Assembly (NCBI GenBank): GCA_964036315.1
Contig: OZ038479.1
Location: 60,639,393 to 60,703,392, forward strand
From: Acanthosepion esculentum
Lineage: Eukaryota; Mollusca; Cephalopoda; Sepiida; Sepiidae
Length of the DNA stretch: 64,000 nucleotides
Direction: 5' to 3'
The notes beneath the pieces are model-generated. The model did not search any database. It saw only the letters and a list, made by a program, of their open reading frames with translations, and had not been told where the DNA came from. Positions 1-14,668 of the stretch are shown in pieces. Every line of letters starts with the position of its first letter. Position 1 is the stretch's first letter. The position numbers were made by a program, and so were the translations under genes.

Positions 1-3000
1 AAATATTGCATTATTTATTACTTTGCAATAAAAAAGTTAGAATCCAAATAGAAATATTGCATATTTTGATATTTTTCAATAGAAAAGCTAGAAAACAAAA
101 AAAAATATTGCATCTTTTGTTATTTTGCAAGAAAAATGTTAGAATGCAAAAAGCAATATTACATTTTTTGACATTTTTCAATGGAAAGTTTAGAAAACGA
201 AATAAAATATTGCATCTTTTCTTATTTTGCAATAAAAAAGTTAGAATGCAAATAGAAATATTGCATATTTTTATATTTTTCCATAGTAAAGTTAGAAAAC
301 AAATTGAAATATTGCATCTCTTGTTAATTTGCCATGAAAAAGTTAGAATGCAAATAGAATTATTGCATATTTTTATATGTTTCAATGGAAAAGTTAGAAA
401 ACATATTGAAATATTGCATCTTTTGTTATTTTGCAATAAATAAGTTAGAATGCAAATAGAAATATTGCATATTTTGATATTTTTCAATAGAAAAGTTAGA
501 AAACATATTGAAATATTGCATCTTTTGTTATTTTTCCAATAAAAAAGTTATAATGCAAATAGAAATATTGCATATTTTGATATGTTTCACAGGGAAAGTT
601 AGAAAACATATTGAAATATTACATCTTTTTTTATTTTGGAATAAAAACGTTAGAATGCAAATAGAAATATTGCATATTTTGTTATTTTTCAATAGAAAAG
701 TTAGAAAACATATTGAAATATTGCATATTTTGTTATTTTGGAAAAAAACGTTAGAATGCAAATAGTAATATTGCATATTTTGATATGTTTCAATAGAAAA
801 GTTAGAAAACATATTGACATATTGCATCTTTTGTCATTTTGCAATAAAAAAGTTAGAATGCAAATAGAAATATTGTATATTTTGATATGTTTCAATGGAA
901 AAGTTAGAAAACATATTGAAATATTGCTTTTTTTGTTATTTTGGAATAAAAAAGTTAGAATGCAAATAGAAATATTGCATATTTCGATATTTTTCAATAT
1001 AAAAGTTAGAAAACACGTTGAAATATTACATCTTTTTTTATTTTGCAATAAAAACTTTAGAATGCAAATAGAAATATTGCATATTTTGGTATTTATCAAT
1101 AGAAGAGTTAGAAAACAAATTGAAATATTGCATTTTTTGTTATTTTGCAATAAAAACTTTAGAATGCAAATAGAAATATTGCATATTTTGATATTTTTCA
1201 ATAGAAAAGTTAGAAAACACATTGAAATATTGCATCTTTTGTTATTTTGCAATAAAAAAGTTAGAATGCAAATAGAAATATTGCATATTTTGTTATTTTT
1301 CAATAGAAAAGTTAGAAAACATATTGAAATATTGCATCTTTTGTTATTTAGCAATAAAAAAGTTAGAATGCAAATAGAAATATTGTATATTTTGATGTAT
1401 TTCAATGGAAAAGTTAGAAAAAAAATTGAAATATTGCATCTTTTGTTATTTTGCAATAAAAAAGTTAGAATGCAAATAGAAATATTGCATATTTTGATAT
1501 GTTTCAATAGAAAAGTTAGAAAACATTGAAATATTGCATATTTTGTTATTTTGCAATAAAAACATTAGAATGCAAATAGAAATATTGCATATTTTGATAT
1601 GTTTCAATAGACAAGTTATAAAACATATTGAAATATTGCATATTTTGTTATTTTGCAATAAAAACGTTAGAATGCAAATAGAAATATTGCATATTTTGAT
1701 ATGTTTCAATAGAAAAGTTAGAAAACATATTGAAATATAGCATCTTTTGTTATTTTGGAAAAAAAACGTTAGAATGCAAATAGAAATATTGCATATTTTG
1801 GTATTTATCAATAGAAAAGTTAGAAAACATATTGAAATATTGCATTTTTTGTTATTTTGGAATAAAAAAGTTAGAATGTAAAAAGAAATATTGCATATTT
1901 TGATATTTTTCAATAGAAAAGTTAGAAAACACATTGAAATATTGCATCTTTTGTTATTTTGCAATAAAAAAGTTAGAATGCAAATAGAAATAATGTATAT
2001 TTTTATATTTTTCAATAGAAAAGTTAGAAAACATATTTAAATATTGCATCTTTTGTTATTTTGAAATAAAAATGTTAGAATGCAAATAGAAATATTGCAT
2101 ATTTTGTTATTTTTCAATAGAAAAGTTAGAAAACTTATTGAAATATTGCATTTTTTGTTATTTTGGAATTAAAAAGTTAGAATGCAAATAGAAATATTGC
2201 ATATTTTGATATATTTCAATAGAAAAGTTAGAAATCATATTGAAATATTGCATTTTTTTGTTATTTTGGAATAAAAAAGTTAGAATGCAAATAGAAATAT
2301 TGCATATTTTGATATGTTTCAATAGAAAAATTAGAAAACATATTGAAATATTGCATATTTTGATATTTTGCAATAAAAACGTTAGAATGCAAATAGAAAT
2401 ATTGCATATTTTGATATGTTTCAATAGACAACTTAGAAAACATATTGAAATATTGCATCTTTTGTTATTTTGCAATAAAAACGTTAGAATGCAAATAGAA
2501 ATATTGCATATTTTGATATGTTTCAATAGAAAAGTTAGAAAACATTGAAATATTGCATATTTTGTTATTTTGCAATAAAAACTTTAGAATGCAAATAGAA
2601 ATATTGCATATTTTGGTATTTATCAATAGAAAAGTTAGAAAACATATTGAAATATTGCATTTTTTGTTATTTTGGAATAAAAAAGTTAGAATGCAAATAG
2701 AAATATTGCATATTTTGATATGTTTCAATAGAAAAGTTAGAAAACATATTGAAATATTGCATCTTTTGTTATTTTGCAATAAAAAAGTTAGTATGCAAAT
2801 AGAAATATTGCATATTTTTATATTTTTCAATAGAAAAGTTAGAAAACACATTGAAATATTGCATCTTTTGTTATTTTGGAATAAAAACGTTAGAATGCAA
2901 ATAGAAATATTGCATATTTTGTTATTTTTCAATAGAAAAGTTAGAAAACATATTGAAATATTGCATTTTTTGTTATTTTGGAATAAAAAAGTTAGAATGC

Positions 3001-6000
3001 AAATAGAAATATTGCATATTTTGATATGTTTCAATAGAAAAGTTAGAAAACATATTAAAATATTGCATTTTTTGTTATTTTGGTATAAAAAAGTTAGAAT
3101 GTAAATAGAAATATTGCATATTTTGATATTTTTCAATAGAAAAGTTAGAAAACACATTGAAATATTGCATCTTTTGTTATTTTGCAATAAAAAAGTTAGA
3201 CTGCAAATAGAAATAATGTATATTTTTATACTTTTCAATAGAAAAGTTAGAAAACATATTGAAATATTGCATCTTTTGTTATTTTGCAATAAAAACGTAA
3301 GAATGCAAATAGAAATAATGTATATTTTTATATTTTTCAATAGAAAAGTTAGAAAACATATTGAAATATTGCATCTTTTGTTATTTTGCAATAAAAAAGT
3401 TAGTATGCAAATAGAAATATTGCATATTTTTATATTTTTCAATAGAAAAGTTAGAAAACACATTGAAATATTGCATCTTTTGTTATTTTGGAATAAAAAC
3501 GTTAGAATGCAAATAGAAATATTGCATATTTTGTTATTTTTCAATAGTAAAGTTAGAAAACATATTGAAATATTGCATCTTTTGTTATTTTGCAATAAAA
3601 ACGTTAGAATGCAAATAGAAATATTGCATATTTTGATATGTTTCAATAGAAAAGTAAGAAAACATATTGAAATATTGCATATTTTGTTATTTTGCAATAA
3701 AAACGTAAGAATGCAAATAGAAATAATGTATATTTTTATATTTTTCAATAGAAAAGTTAGAAAACATATTGAAATATTGCATCTTTTGTTATTTTGCAAT
3801 AAAAATGTTAGAATGCAAATAGAAATATTGCATATTTTGTTATTTTTCAATAGAAAAGTTAGAAAACATATTGAAATATTGCATTTTTTGTTGTTTTGGA
3901 ATAAAAAAGTTAGAATGCAAATAGAAATATTGCCTATTTTGATATATTTCAATAGAAAAGTTAGAAAACATATTGAAATATTGCATATTTTGTTATTTTG
4001 GAATAAAAACGTTAGAATGCAAAGAGAAATACTGCATATTTTGATATGTTTCAATAGTAAAGTTAGAAAACATATTGAAATATTGCATCTTTTGTTATTT
4101 TGCAATAAAAACGTTAGAATGCAAATAGAAATATTGCATATTTTGATATGTTTCAATAGAAAAGTTAGAAAACATATTGAAATATTGCATATTTTGTTAT
4201 TTTGCAATAAAAACGTAAGAATGCAAATAGAAATATTGCATATTTTGATATGTTTCAATAGACAAGTTAGAAGACATATTGAAATATTGCATCTTTTGTT
4301 ATTTTGCAATAAAAACGTTAGAATGCAAATAGAAACATTGCATATTTTGATATGTTTCAATAGAAAAGTTAGAAAACATATTGAAATATTGCATTTTTTG
4401 TTATTTTGGAATAAAAAAGTTAGAATGCAAATAGAAATATTGCATATTTTGATATTTTTCAATAGAAAAGTTAGAAAACACATTGAAATATTGCATCTTT
4501 TGTTATTTTGCAATAAAAACGTTAGAATGCAAATAGAAATATTGCATATTTTGATATGTTTCAATAGACAAGTTAGAAAACATATTGAAATATTGCATCT
4601 TTTGTTATTTTGCAATAAAAACGTTAGAATGCAAATAGAAATATTGCATATTTTGATATGTTTCAATAGAAAAGTTAGAAAACATATTGAAATATTGCAT
4701 ATTTTGTTATTTTGGAATAAAAACGTTAGAATGCAAAGAGAAATACTGCATATTTTGATATGTTTCAATAGTAAAGTTAGAAAACATATTGAAATATTGC
4801 ATCTTTTGTTATTTTGCAATAAAAACGTTAGAATGCAAATAGAAATATTGCATATTTTGATATGTTTCAATAGAAAAGTTAGAAAACATATTGAAATATT
4901 GCATATTTTGTTATTTTGCAATAAAAACGTAAGAATGCAAATAGAAATATTGCATATTTTGATATGTTTCAATAGACAAGTTAGAAGACATATTGAAATA
5001 TTGCATCTTTTGTTATTTTGCAATAAAAACGTTAGAATGCAAATAGAAACATTGCATATTTTGATATGTTTCAATAGAAAAGTTAGAAAACATATTGAAA
5101 TATTGCATTTTTTGTTATTTTGGAATAAAAAAGTTAGAATGCAAATAGAAATATTGCATATTTTGATATTTTTCAATAGAAAAGTTAGAAAACACATTGA
5201 AATATTGCATCTTTTGTTATTTTGCAATAAAAACGTTAGAATGCAAATAGAAATATTGCATATTTTGATATGTTTCAATAGACAAGTTAGAAAACATATT
5301 GAAATATTGCATCTTTTGTTATTTTGCAATAAAAACGTTAGAATGCAAATAGAAATATTGCATATTTTGATATGTTTCAATAGAAAAGTTAGAAAACATA
5401 TTGAAATATTGCATATTTTGTTATTTTGCAATAAAAACTTTAGAATGCAAATAGAAATATTGCATATTTTGGTATTTATCAATAGAAAAGTTAGAAAACA
5501 TATTGAAATATTGCATTTTTTGTTATTTTGGAATAAAAAAGTTAGAATGCAAATAGAAATATTGCATATTTTGATATGTTTCAATAGAAAAGTTAGAAAA
5601 CACATTGAAATATTGCATCTTTTGTTATTTTGGAATAAAAAAGTTAGTATGCAAATAGAAATATTGCATATTTTGTTATTTTTCAATAGAAAAGTTAGAA
5701 AACATATTGAAATATTGCATTTTTTGTTATTTTGGAATAAAAAAGTTAGAATGTAAATAGAAATATTGCATATTGTGATATTTTTCAATAGAAAAGTTAG
5801 AAAACATATTGAAATATTGCATTTTTTGTTATTTTGCAATAAAAAAGTTAGAATGCAAATAGAAATAATGTATATTTTTATATTTTTCAATAGAAAAGTT
5901 AGAAAACATATTGAAATATTGCATCTTTTGTTATTTTGCAATAAAAAAGTTAGAATGCAAATAGAAATATTGCATATTTTTACATTTTTCAATAGAAAAG

Positions 6001-8563
6001 TTAGAAAACACATTGAAATATTGCATTTTTTGTTGTTTTGGAATAAAAAAGTTAGAATTGAAATAGAAATATTGCATATTTTGATATATTTCAATAGAAA
6101 AGTTAGAAAACATATTGAAATATTGCATTTTTTGTTATTTTGGAATAAAAAAGTTAGAATGCAAATAGAAATATTGCATATTTTGATATGTTTCAATAGA
6201 AAAGTTAGAAAACATATTGAAATATTGCATTTTTTGTTATTTTGGTATAAAAAAGTTAGAATGTAAATAGAAATATTGCATATTTTGATATTTTTCAATA
6301 GAAAAGTTAGAAAACACATTGAAATATTGCATCTTTTGTTATTTTGCAATAAAAAAGTTAGAATGCAAATAGAAATAATGTATATTTTTATATTTTTCAA
6401 TAGAAAAGTTAGAAAACATTGAAATATTGCATCTTTTGTTATTTTGCAATAAAAATGTTAGAATGCAAATAGAAATATTGCATATTTTGTTATTTTTCAA
6501 TAGAAAAGTTAGAAAACATATTGAAATATTGCATTTTTTGTTGTTTTGGAATAAAAAAGTTAGAATGCAAATAGAAATATTGCATATTTTGATATGTTTC
6601 AATAGAAAAGTTAGAAAACATATTGAAATATTGCATATTTTGTTATTTTGGAATAAAAACGTTAGAATGCAAATAGAAATACTGCATATTTTGATATGTT
6701 TCAATAGTAAAGTTAGAAAACATATTGAAATATTGCATCTTTTGTTATTTTGCAATAAAAACGTTAGAATGCAAATAGAAATATTGCATATTTTGATATG
6801 TTTCAATAGAAAAGTTAGAAAACATATTGAAATATTGCATATTTTGTCATTTTGCAATAAAAACTTTAGAATGCAAATAGAAATATTGCATATTTTGATA
6901 TATTTCAATAGAAAAGTTAGAAATCATATTGAAATATTGCATTTTTTTCTTATTTTGGAATAAAAAAGTTAGAATGCAAATAGAAATATTGCATATTTTG
7001 ATATGTTTCAATAGAAAAGTTAGAAAACATATTGAAATATTGCATTTTTTATTATTTTGGAATAAAAAAGTTAGAATGCAAATAGAAATATTGCATACTT
7101 TGATATTTTCAATAGAAAAGTTAGAAAACATATTGAAATATTGCATCTTTTGTTATTTTGCAATAAAAAAGTTAGAATGCAAATAGAAATATTGCATATT
7201 TTGATATGTTTCAATAGAAAAGTTAGAAAACATATTGAAATATTGCATATTTTGTTATTTTGGAACAAAAACGTTAGAATGCAAATAGAAATACTGCATA
7301 TTTTGATATGTTTCAATAGAAAAGTTAGAAAACATATTGAAATATTGCATATTTTGTCATTTTGCAATAAAAACTTTAGAATGCAAATAGAAATATTGCA
7401 TATTTTGGTATTTATCAATAGAAAAGTTAGAAAACATATTGAAATATTGCATTTTTTGTTATTTTGGAATAAAAAAGTTAGAATGCAAATAGAAATATTG
7501 CATATTTTGATATTTTTCAATAGAAAAGTTAGAAAACACATTGAAATATTGCATCTTTTGTTATTTTGCAATAAAAAAGTTAGAATGCAAATAGAAATAT
7601 TGCATATTTTGATATGTTTCAATAGAAAAGTTAGAAAACATATTGAAATATTGCATCTTTTGTTATGTTGCAATAAAAAAGTTAGAATGCAAATAGAAAT
7701 ATTGCATATTTTTATATTTTTCAATAGAAAAGTTAGAAAACACATTGAAATATTGCATCTTTTGTTATTTTGGAATAAAAACGTTAGAATGCAAATAGAA
7801 ATATTGCATATTTTGTTATTTTTCAATAGTAAAGTTAGAAAACATATTGAAATATTGCATCTTTTGTTATTTTGCAATAAAAACGTTAGAATGCAAATAG
7901 AAATATTGCATATTTTGATATGTTTCAATAGAAAAGTAAGAAAACATATTGAAATATTGCATATTTTGTTATTTTGCAATAAAAACGTAAGAATGCAAAT
8001 AGAAATAATGTATATTTTTATATTTTTCAATAGAAAAGTTAGAAAACATATTGAAATATTGCATCTTTTGTTATTTTGCAATAAAAATGTTAGAATGCAA
8101 ATAGAAATATTGCATATTTTGTTATTTTTCAATAGAAAAGTTAGAAAACATATTGAAATATTGCATTTTTTGTTGTTTTGGAATAAAAAAGTTAGAATGC
8201 AAATAGAAATATTGCATATTTTGATATATTTCAATAGAAAAGTTAGAAAACATATTGAAATATTGCATATTTTGTTATTTTGGAATAAAAACGTTAGAAT
8301 GCAAAGAGAAATACTGCATATTTTGATATGTTTCAATAGTAAAGTTAGAAAACATATTGAAATATTGCATCTTTTGTTATTTTGCAATAAAAAAGTTAGA
8401 ATGCAAATAGAAATATTGCATATTTTGATATTTTTCAATAGAAAAGTTAGAAAACACATTGAAATATTGCATCTTTTGTTATTTTGCAATAAAAAAGTTA
8501 GAATGCAAATAGAAATATTGCATATTTTGATATTTTTCAATAGAAAAGTTAGAAAACATATTG
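1..8563. repeat. Higher-order block, copy 1 (8,563 bp)
   Basis: The sequence from position 1 reappears from 8,564 at a constant offset of 8,563 bp (84 dimers minus 5 bp). The match is essentially base for base up to about 3,055. The first kilobase is unusually diverged for this array, with odd monomers such as GTTAGAATCCAAAT (about 40), CAAGAAAAATG (about 128), ATTACATTTTTTGACA (about 160) and GAAAACGAAATAAAA (about 192). Because exactly these oddities recur in the second copy, the shared segment was copied as a long unit and not built monomer by monomer. The block also carries the A variant TGGTATTTATCAATAG, seen only in domain 1. The left limit is only the window edge, so the true block may start earlier. 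Confidence 0.9.
3946..5422. repeat. Tandem pair of a 714-bp sub-block (7 dimers)
   Basis: Sequence at 3,946-4,708 matches 4,660-5,422 at an offset of 714 bp, exactly seven 102-bp dimers. The best marker is the rare string GCAAAGAGAAATACTGC, present at about 4,020 and again at about 4,734. Other shared rare states are GACAAGTTAGAAGACAT and AGAAACATTGCAT. The copies start to differ at about 3,945 (GATATATTTC against GATATGTTTC) and at about 4,709 (GGAAT against GCAAT). This is a recent in-register duplication inside the larger block. Confidence 0.85.
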
Positions 8564-10379
8564 AAATATTGCATTATTTATTACTTTGCAATAAAAAAGT
8601 TAGAATCCAAATAGAAATATTGCATATTTTGATATTTTTCAATAGAAAAGCTAGAAAACAAAAAAAAATATTGCATCTTTTGTTATTTTGCAAGAAAAAT
8701 GTTAGAATGCAAAAAGCAATATTACATTTTTTGACATTTTTCAATGGAAAGTTTAGAAAACGAAATAAAATATTGCATCTTTTCTTATTTTGCAATAAAA
8801 AAGTTAGAATGCAAATAGAAATATTGCATATTTTTATATTTTTCCATAGTAAAGTTAGAAAACAAATTGAAATATTGCATCTCTTGTTAATTTGCCATGA
8901 AAAAGTTAGAATGCAAATAGAATTATTGCATATTTTTATATGTTTCAATGGAAAAGTTAGAAAACATATTGAAATATTGCATCTTTTGTTATTTTGCAAT
9001 AAATAAGTTAGAATGCAAATAGAAATATTGCATATTTTGATATTTTTCAATAGAAAAGTTAGAAAACATATTGAAATATTGCATCTTTTGTTATTTTTCC
9101 AATAAAAAAGTTATAATGCAAATAGAAATATTGCATATTTTGATATGTTTCACAGGGAAAGTTAGAAAACATATTGAAATATTACATCTTTTTTTATTTT
9201 GGAATAAAAACGTTAGAATGCAAATAGAAATATTGCATATTTTGTTATTTTTCAATAGAAAAGTTAGAAAACATATTGAAATATTGCATATTTTGTTATT
9301 TTGGAAAAAAACGTTAGAATGCAAATAGTAATATTGCATATTTTGATATGTTTCAATAGAAAAGTTAGAAAACATATTGACATATTGCATCTTTTGTCAT
9401 TTTGCAATAAAAAAGTTAGAATGCAAATAGAAATATTGTATATTTTGATATGTTTCAATGGAAAAGTTAGAAAACATATTGAAATATTGCTTTTTTTGTT
9501 ATTTTGGAATAAAAAAGTTAGAATGCAAATAGAAATATTGCATATTTCGATATTTTTCAATATAAAAGTTAGAAAACACGTTGAAATATTACATCTTTTT
9601 TTATTTTGCAATAAAAACTTTAGAATGCAAATAGAAATATTGCATATTTTGGTATTTATCAATAGAAGAGTTAGAAAACAAATTGAAATATTGCATTTTT
9701 TGTTATTTTGCAATAAAAACTTTAGAATGCAAATAGAAATATTGCATATTTTGATATTTTTCAATAGAAAAGTTAGAAAACACATTGAAATATTGCATCT
9801 TTTGTTATTTTGCAATAAAAAAGTTAGAATGCAAATAGAAATATTGCATATTTTGTTATTTTTCAATAGAAAAGTTAGAAAACATATTGAAATATTGCAT
9901 CTTTTGTTATTTAGCAATAAAAAAGTTAGAATGCAAATAGAAATATTGTATATTTTGATGTATTTCAATGGAAAAGTTAGAAAAAAAATTGAAATATTGC
10001 ATCTTTTGTTATTTTGCAATAAAAAAGTTAGAATGCAAATAGAAATATTGCATATTTTGATATGTTTCAATAGAAAAGTTAGAAAACATTGAAATATTGC
10101 ATATTTTGTTATTTTGCAATAAAAACATTAGAATGCAAATAGAAATATTGCATATTTTGATATGTTTCAATAGACAAGTTATAAAACATATTGAAATATT
10201 GCATATTTTGTTATTTTGCAATAAAAACGTTAGAATGCAAATAGAAATATTGCATATTTTGATATGTTTCAATAGAAAAGTTAGAAAACATATTGAAATA
10301 TAGCATCTTTTGTTATTTTGGAAAAAAAACGTTAGAATGCAAATAGAAATATTGCATATTTTGGTATTTATCAATAGAA

Positions 10380-12825
10380 AAGTTAGAAAACATATTGAAA
10401 TATTGCATTTTTTGTTATTTTGGAATAAAAAAGTTAGAATGTAAAAAGAAATATTGCATATTTTGATATTTTTCAATAGAAAAGTTAGAAAACACATTGA
10501 AATATTGCATCTTTTGTTATTTTGCAATAAAAAAGTTAGAATGCAAATAGAAATAATGTATATTTTTATATTTTTCAATAGAAAAGTTAGAAAACATATT
10601 TAAATATTGCATCTTTTGTTATTTTGAAATAAAAATGTTAGAATGCAAATAGAAATATTGCATATTTTGTTATTTTTCAATAGAAAAGTTAGAAAACTTA
10701 TTGAAATATTGCATTTTTTGTTATTTTGGAATTAAAAAGTTAGAATGCAAATAGAAATATTGCATATTTTGATATATTTCAATAGAAAAGTTAGAAATCA
10801 TATTGAAATATTGCATTTTTTTGTTATTTTGGAATAAAAAAGTTAGAATGCAAATAGAAATATTGCATATTTTGATATGTTTCAATAGAAAAATTAGAAA
10901 ACATATTGAAATATTGCATATTTTGATATTTTGCAATAAAAACGTTAGAATGCAAATAGAAATATTGCATATTTTGATATGTTTCAATAGACAACTTAGA
11001 AAACATATTGAAATATTGCATCTTTTGTTATTTTGCAATAAAAACGTTAGAATGCAAATAGAAATATTGCATATTTTGATATGTTTCAATAGAAAAGTTA
11101 GAAAACATTGAAATATTGCATATTTTGTTATTTTGCAATAAAAACTTTAGAATGCAAATAGAAATATTGCATATTTTGGTATTTATCAATAGAAAAGTTA
11201 GAAAACATATTGAAATATTGCATTTTTTGTTATTTTGGAATAAAAAAGTTAGAATGCAAATAGAAATATTGCATATTTTGATATGTTTCAATAGAAAAGT
11301 TAGAAAACATATTGAAATATTGCATCTTTTGTTATTTTGCAATAAAAAAGTTAGTATGCAAATAGAAATATTGCATATTTTTATATTTTTCAATAGAAAA
11401 GTTAGAAAACACATTGAAATATTGCATCTTTTGTTATTTTGGAATAAAAACGTTAGAATGCAAATAGAAATATTGCATATTTTGTTATTTTTCAATAGAA
11501 AAGTTAGAAAACATATTGAAATATTGCATTTTTTGTTATTTTGGAATAAAAAAGTTAGAATGCAAATAGAAATATTGCATATTTTGATATGTTTCAATAG
11601 AAAAGTTAGAAAACATATTGAAATATTGCATTTTTTGTTATTTTGGAATAAAAAAGTTAGAATGTAAAAAGAAATATTGCATATTTTGATATTTTTCAAT
11701 AGAAAAGTTAGAAAACACATTGAAATATTGCATCTTTTGTTATTTTGCAATAAAAAAGTTAGAATGCAAATAGAAATAATGTATATTTTTATATTTTTCA
11801 ATAGAAAAGTTAGAAAACATATTTAAATATTGCATCTTTTGTTATTTTGAAATAAAAATGTTAGAATGCAAATAGAAATATTGCATATTTTGTTATTTTT
11901 CAATAGAAAAGTTAGAAAACTTATTGAAATATTGCATTTTTTGTTATTTTGGAATTAAAAAGTTAGAATGCAAATAGAAATATTGCATATTTTGATATAT
12001 TTCAATAGAAAAGTTAGAAATCATATTGAAATATTGCATTTTTTTGTTATTTTGGAATAAAAAAGTTAGAATGCAAATAGAAATATTGCATATTTTGATA
12101 TGTTTCAATAGAAAAATTAGAAAACATATTGAAATATTGCATATTTTGATATTTTGCAATAAAAACGTTAGAATGCAAATAGAAATATTGCATATTTTGA
12201 TATGTTTCAATAGACAACTTAGAAAACATATTGAAATATTGCATCTTTTGTTATTTTGCAATAAAAACGTTAGAATGCAAATAGAAATATTGCATATTTT
12301 GATATGTTTCAATAGAAAAGTTAGAAAACATTGAAATATTGCATATTTTGTTATTTTGCAATAAAAACTTTAGAATGCAAATAGAAATATTGCATATTTT
12401 GGTATTTATCAATAGAAAAGTTAGAAAACATATTGAAATATTGCATTTTTTGTTATTTTGGAATAAAAAAGTTAGAATGCAAATAGAAATATTGCATATT
12501 TTGATATGTTTCAATAGAAAAGTTAGAAAACATATTGAAATATTGCATCTTTTGTTATTTTGCAATAAAAAAGTTAGTATGCAAATAGAAATATTGCATA
12601 TTTTTATATTTTTCAATAGAAAAGTTAGAAAACACATTGAAATATTGCATCTTTTGTTATTTTGGAATAAAAACGTTAGAATGCAAATAGAAATATTGCA
12701 TATTTTGTTATTTTTCAATAGAAAAGTTAGAAAACATATTGAAATATTGCATTTTTTGTTATTTTGGAATAAAAAAGTTAGAATGCAAATAGAAATATTG
12801 CATATTTTGATATGTTTCAATAGAA
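10380..12825. repeat. Tandem pair of a 1,223-bp block
   Basis: About 10,380-11,602 is repeated directly as about 11,603-12,825. The offset is 1,223 bp, twelve dimers minus one base. Markers present in both are GTAAAAAGAAATATTGC (10,441 and 11,664), TTTGAAATAAAAATG, GGAATTAAAAAG, GTTAGAAATCATATTG and GACAACTTAG. Copy 1 of the large block has this segment only once (from about 1,820), so the duplication arose after the 8.5-kb duplication. The breakpoint cannot be placed better than about 20 bp because the flanks are identical there. Confidence 0.85.
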
Positions 12826-13731
12826 AAGTTAGAAAACATATTAAAATATTGCATTTTTTGTTATTTTGGTATAAAAAAGTTAGAATGTAAATAGAAATAT
12901 TGCATATTTTGATATTTTTCAATAGAAAAGTTAGAAAACACATTGAAATATTGCATCTTTTGTTATTTTGCAATAAAAAAGTTAGACTGCAAATAGAAAT
13001 AATGTATATTTTTATACTTTTCAATAGAAAAGTTAGAAAACATATTGAAATATTGCATCTTTTGTTATTTTGCAATAAAAACGTAAGAATGCAAATAGAA
13101 ATAATGTATATTTTTATATTTTTCAATAGAAAAGTTAGAAAACATATTGAAATATTGCATCTTTTGTTATTTTGCAATAAAAAAGTTAGTATGCAAATAG
13201 AAATATTGCATATTTTTATATTTTTCAATAGAAAAGTTAGAAAACACATTGAAATATTGCATCTTTTGTTATTTTGGAATAAAAACGTTAGAATGCAAAT
13301 AGAAATATTGCATATTTTGTTATTTTTCAATAGTAAAGTTAGAAAACATATTGAAATATTGCATCTTTTGTTATTTTGCAATAAAAACGTTAGAATGCAA
13401 ATAGAAATATTGCATATTTTGATATGTTTCAATAGAAAAGTAAGAAAACATATTGAAATATTGCATATTTTGTTATTTTGCAATAAAAACGTAAGAATGC
13501 AAATAGAAATAATGTATATTTTTATATTTTTCAATAGAAAAGTTAGAAAACATATTGAAATATTGCATCTTTTGTTATTTTGCAATAAAAATGTTAGAAT
13601 GCAAATAGAAATATTGCATATTTTGTTATTTTTCAATAGAAAAGTTAGAAAACATATTGAAATATTGCATTTTTTGTTGTTTTGGAATAAAAAAGTTAGA
13701 ATGCAAATAGAAATATTGCCTATTTTGATAT

Positions 13732-14668
13732 ATTTCAATAGAAAAGTTAGAAAACATATTGAAATATTGCATATTTTGTTATTTTGGAATAAAAACGTTA
13801 GAATGCAAAGAGAAATACTGCATATTTTGATATGTTTCAATAGTAAAGTTAGAAAACATATTGAAATATTGCATCTTTTGTTATTTTGCAATAAAAACGT
13901 TAGAATGCAAATAGAAATATTGCATATTTTGATATGTTTCAATAGAAAAGTTAGAAAACATATTGAAATATTGCATATTTTGTTATTTTGCAATAAAAAC
14001 GTAAGAATGCAAATAGAAATATTGCATATTTTGATATGTTTCAATAGACAAGTTAGAAGACATATTGAAATATTGCATCTTTTGTTATTTTGCAATAAAA
14101 ACGTTAGAATGCAAATAGAAACATTGCATATTTTGATATGTTTCAATAGAAAAGTTAGAAAACATATTGAAATATTGCATTTTTTGTTATTTTGGAATAA
14201 AAAAGTTAGAATGCAAATAGAAATATTGCATATTTTGATATTTTTCAATAGAAAAGTTAGAAAACACATTGAAATATTGCATCTTTTGTTATTTTGCAAT
14301 AAAAACGTTAGAATGCAAATAGAAATATTGCATATTTTGATATGTTTCAATAGACAAGTTAGAAAACATATTGAAATATTGCATCTTTTGTTATTTTGCA
14401 ATAAAAACGTTAGAATGCAAATAGAAATATTGCATATTTTGATATGTTTCAATAGAAAAGTTAGAAAACATATTGAAATATTGCATATTTTGTTATTTTG
14501 GAATAAAAACGTTAGAATGCAAAGAGAAATACTGCATATTTTGATATGTTTCAATAGTAAAGTTAGAAAACATATTGAAATATTGCATCTTTTGTTATTT
14601 TGCAATAAAAACGTTAGAATGCAAATAGAAATATTGCATATTTTGATATGTTTCAATAGAAAAGTTAG
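13732..14668. repeat. 714-bp sub-block and partial second unit in copy 2
   Basis: This is the counterpart of the 714-bp pair at 3,946-5,422. The marker GCAAAGAGAAATACTGC occurs at about 13,806 and 14,520, again 714 bp apart. The second unit is truncated after about 150 bp past its marker. The sequence then jumps to the part of the block corresponding to about 5,640, which accounts for the 714-bp shortening of copy 2. Confidence 0.75.

Noticed and set aside
2465..6400. Long minus-strand frame of 1,311 codons (and similar frames on both strands across 1-61 kb) as real protein genes
   Set aside because: The frames follow the 51-bp repeat exactly, exist on both strands at once and end wherever a monomer has a 1-2 bp indel or an ATGTAAAT-type change. 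They lack any gene-like surroundings. Amino-acid changes cluster where the DNA varies, with no codon-position pattern visible by eye.
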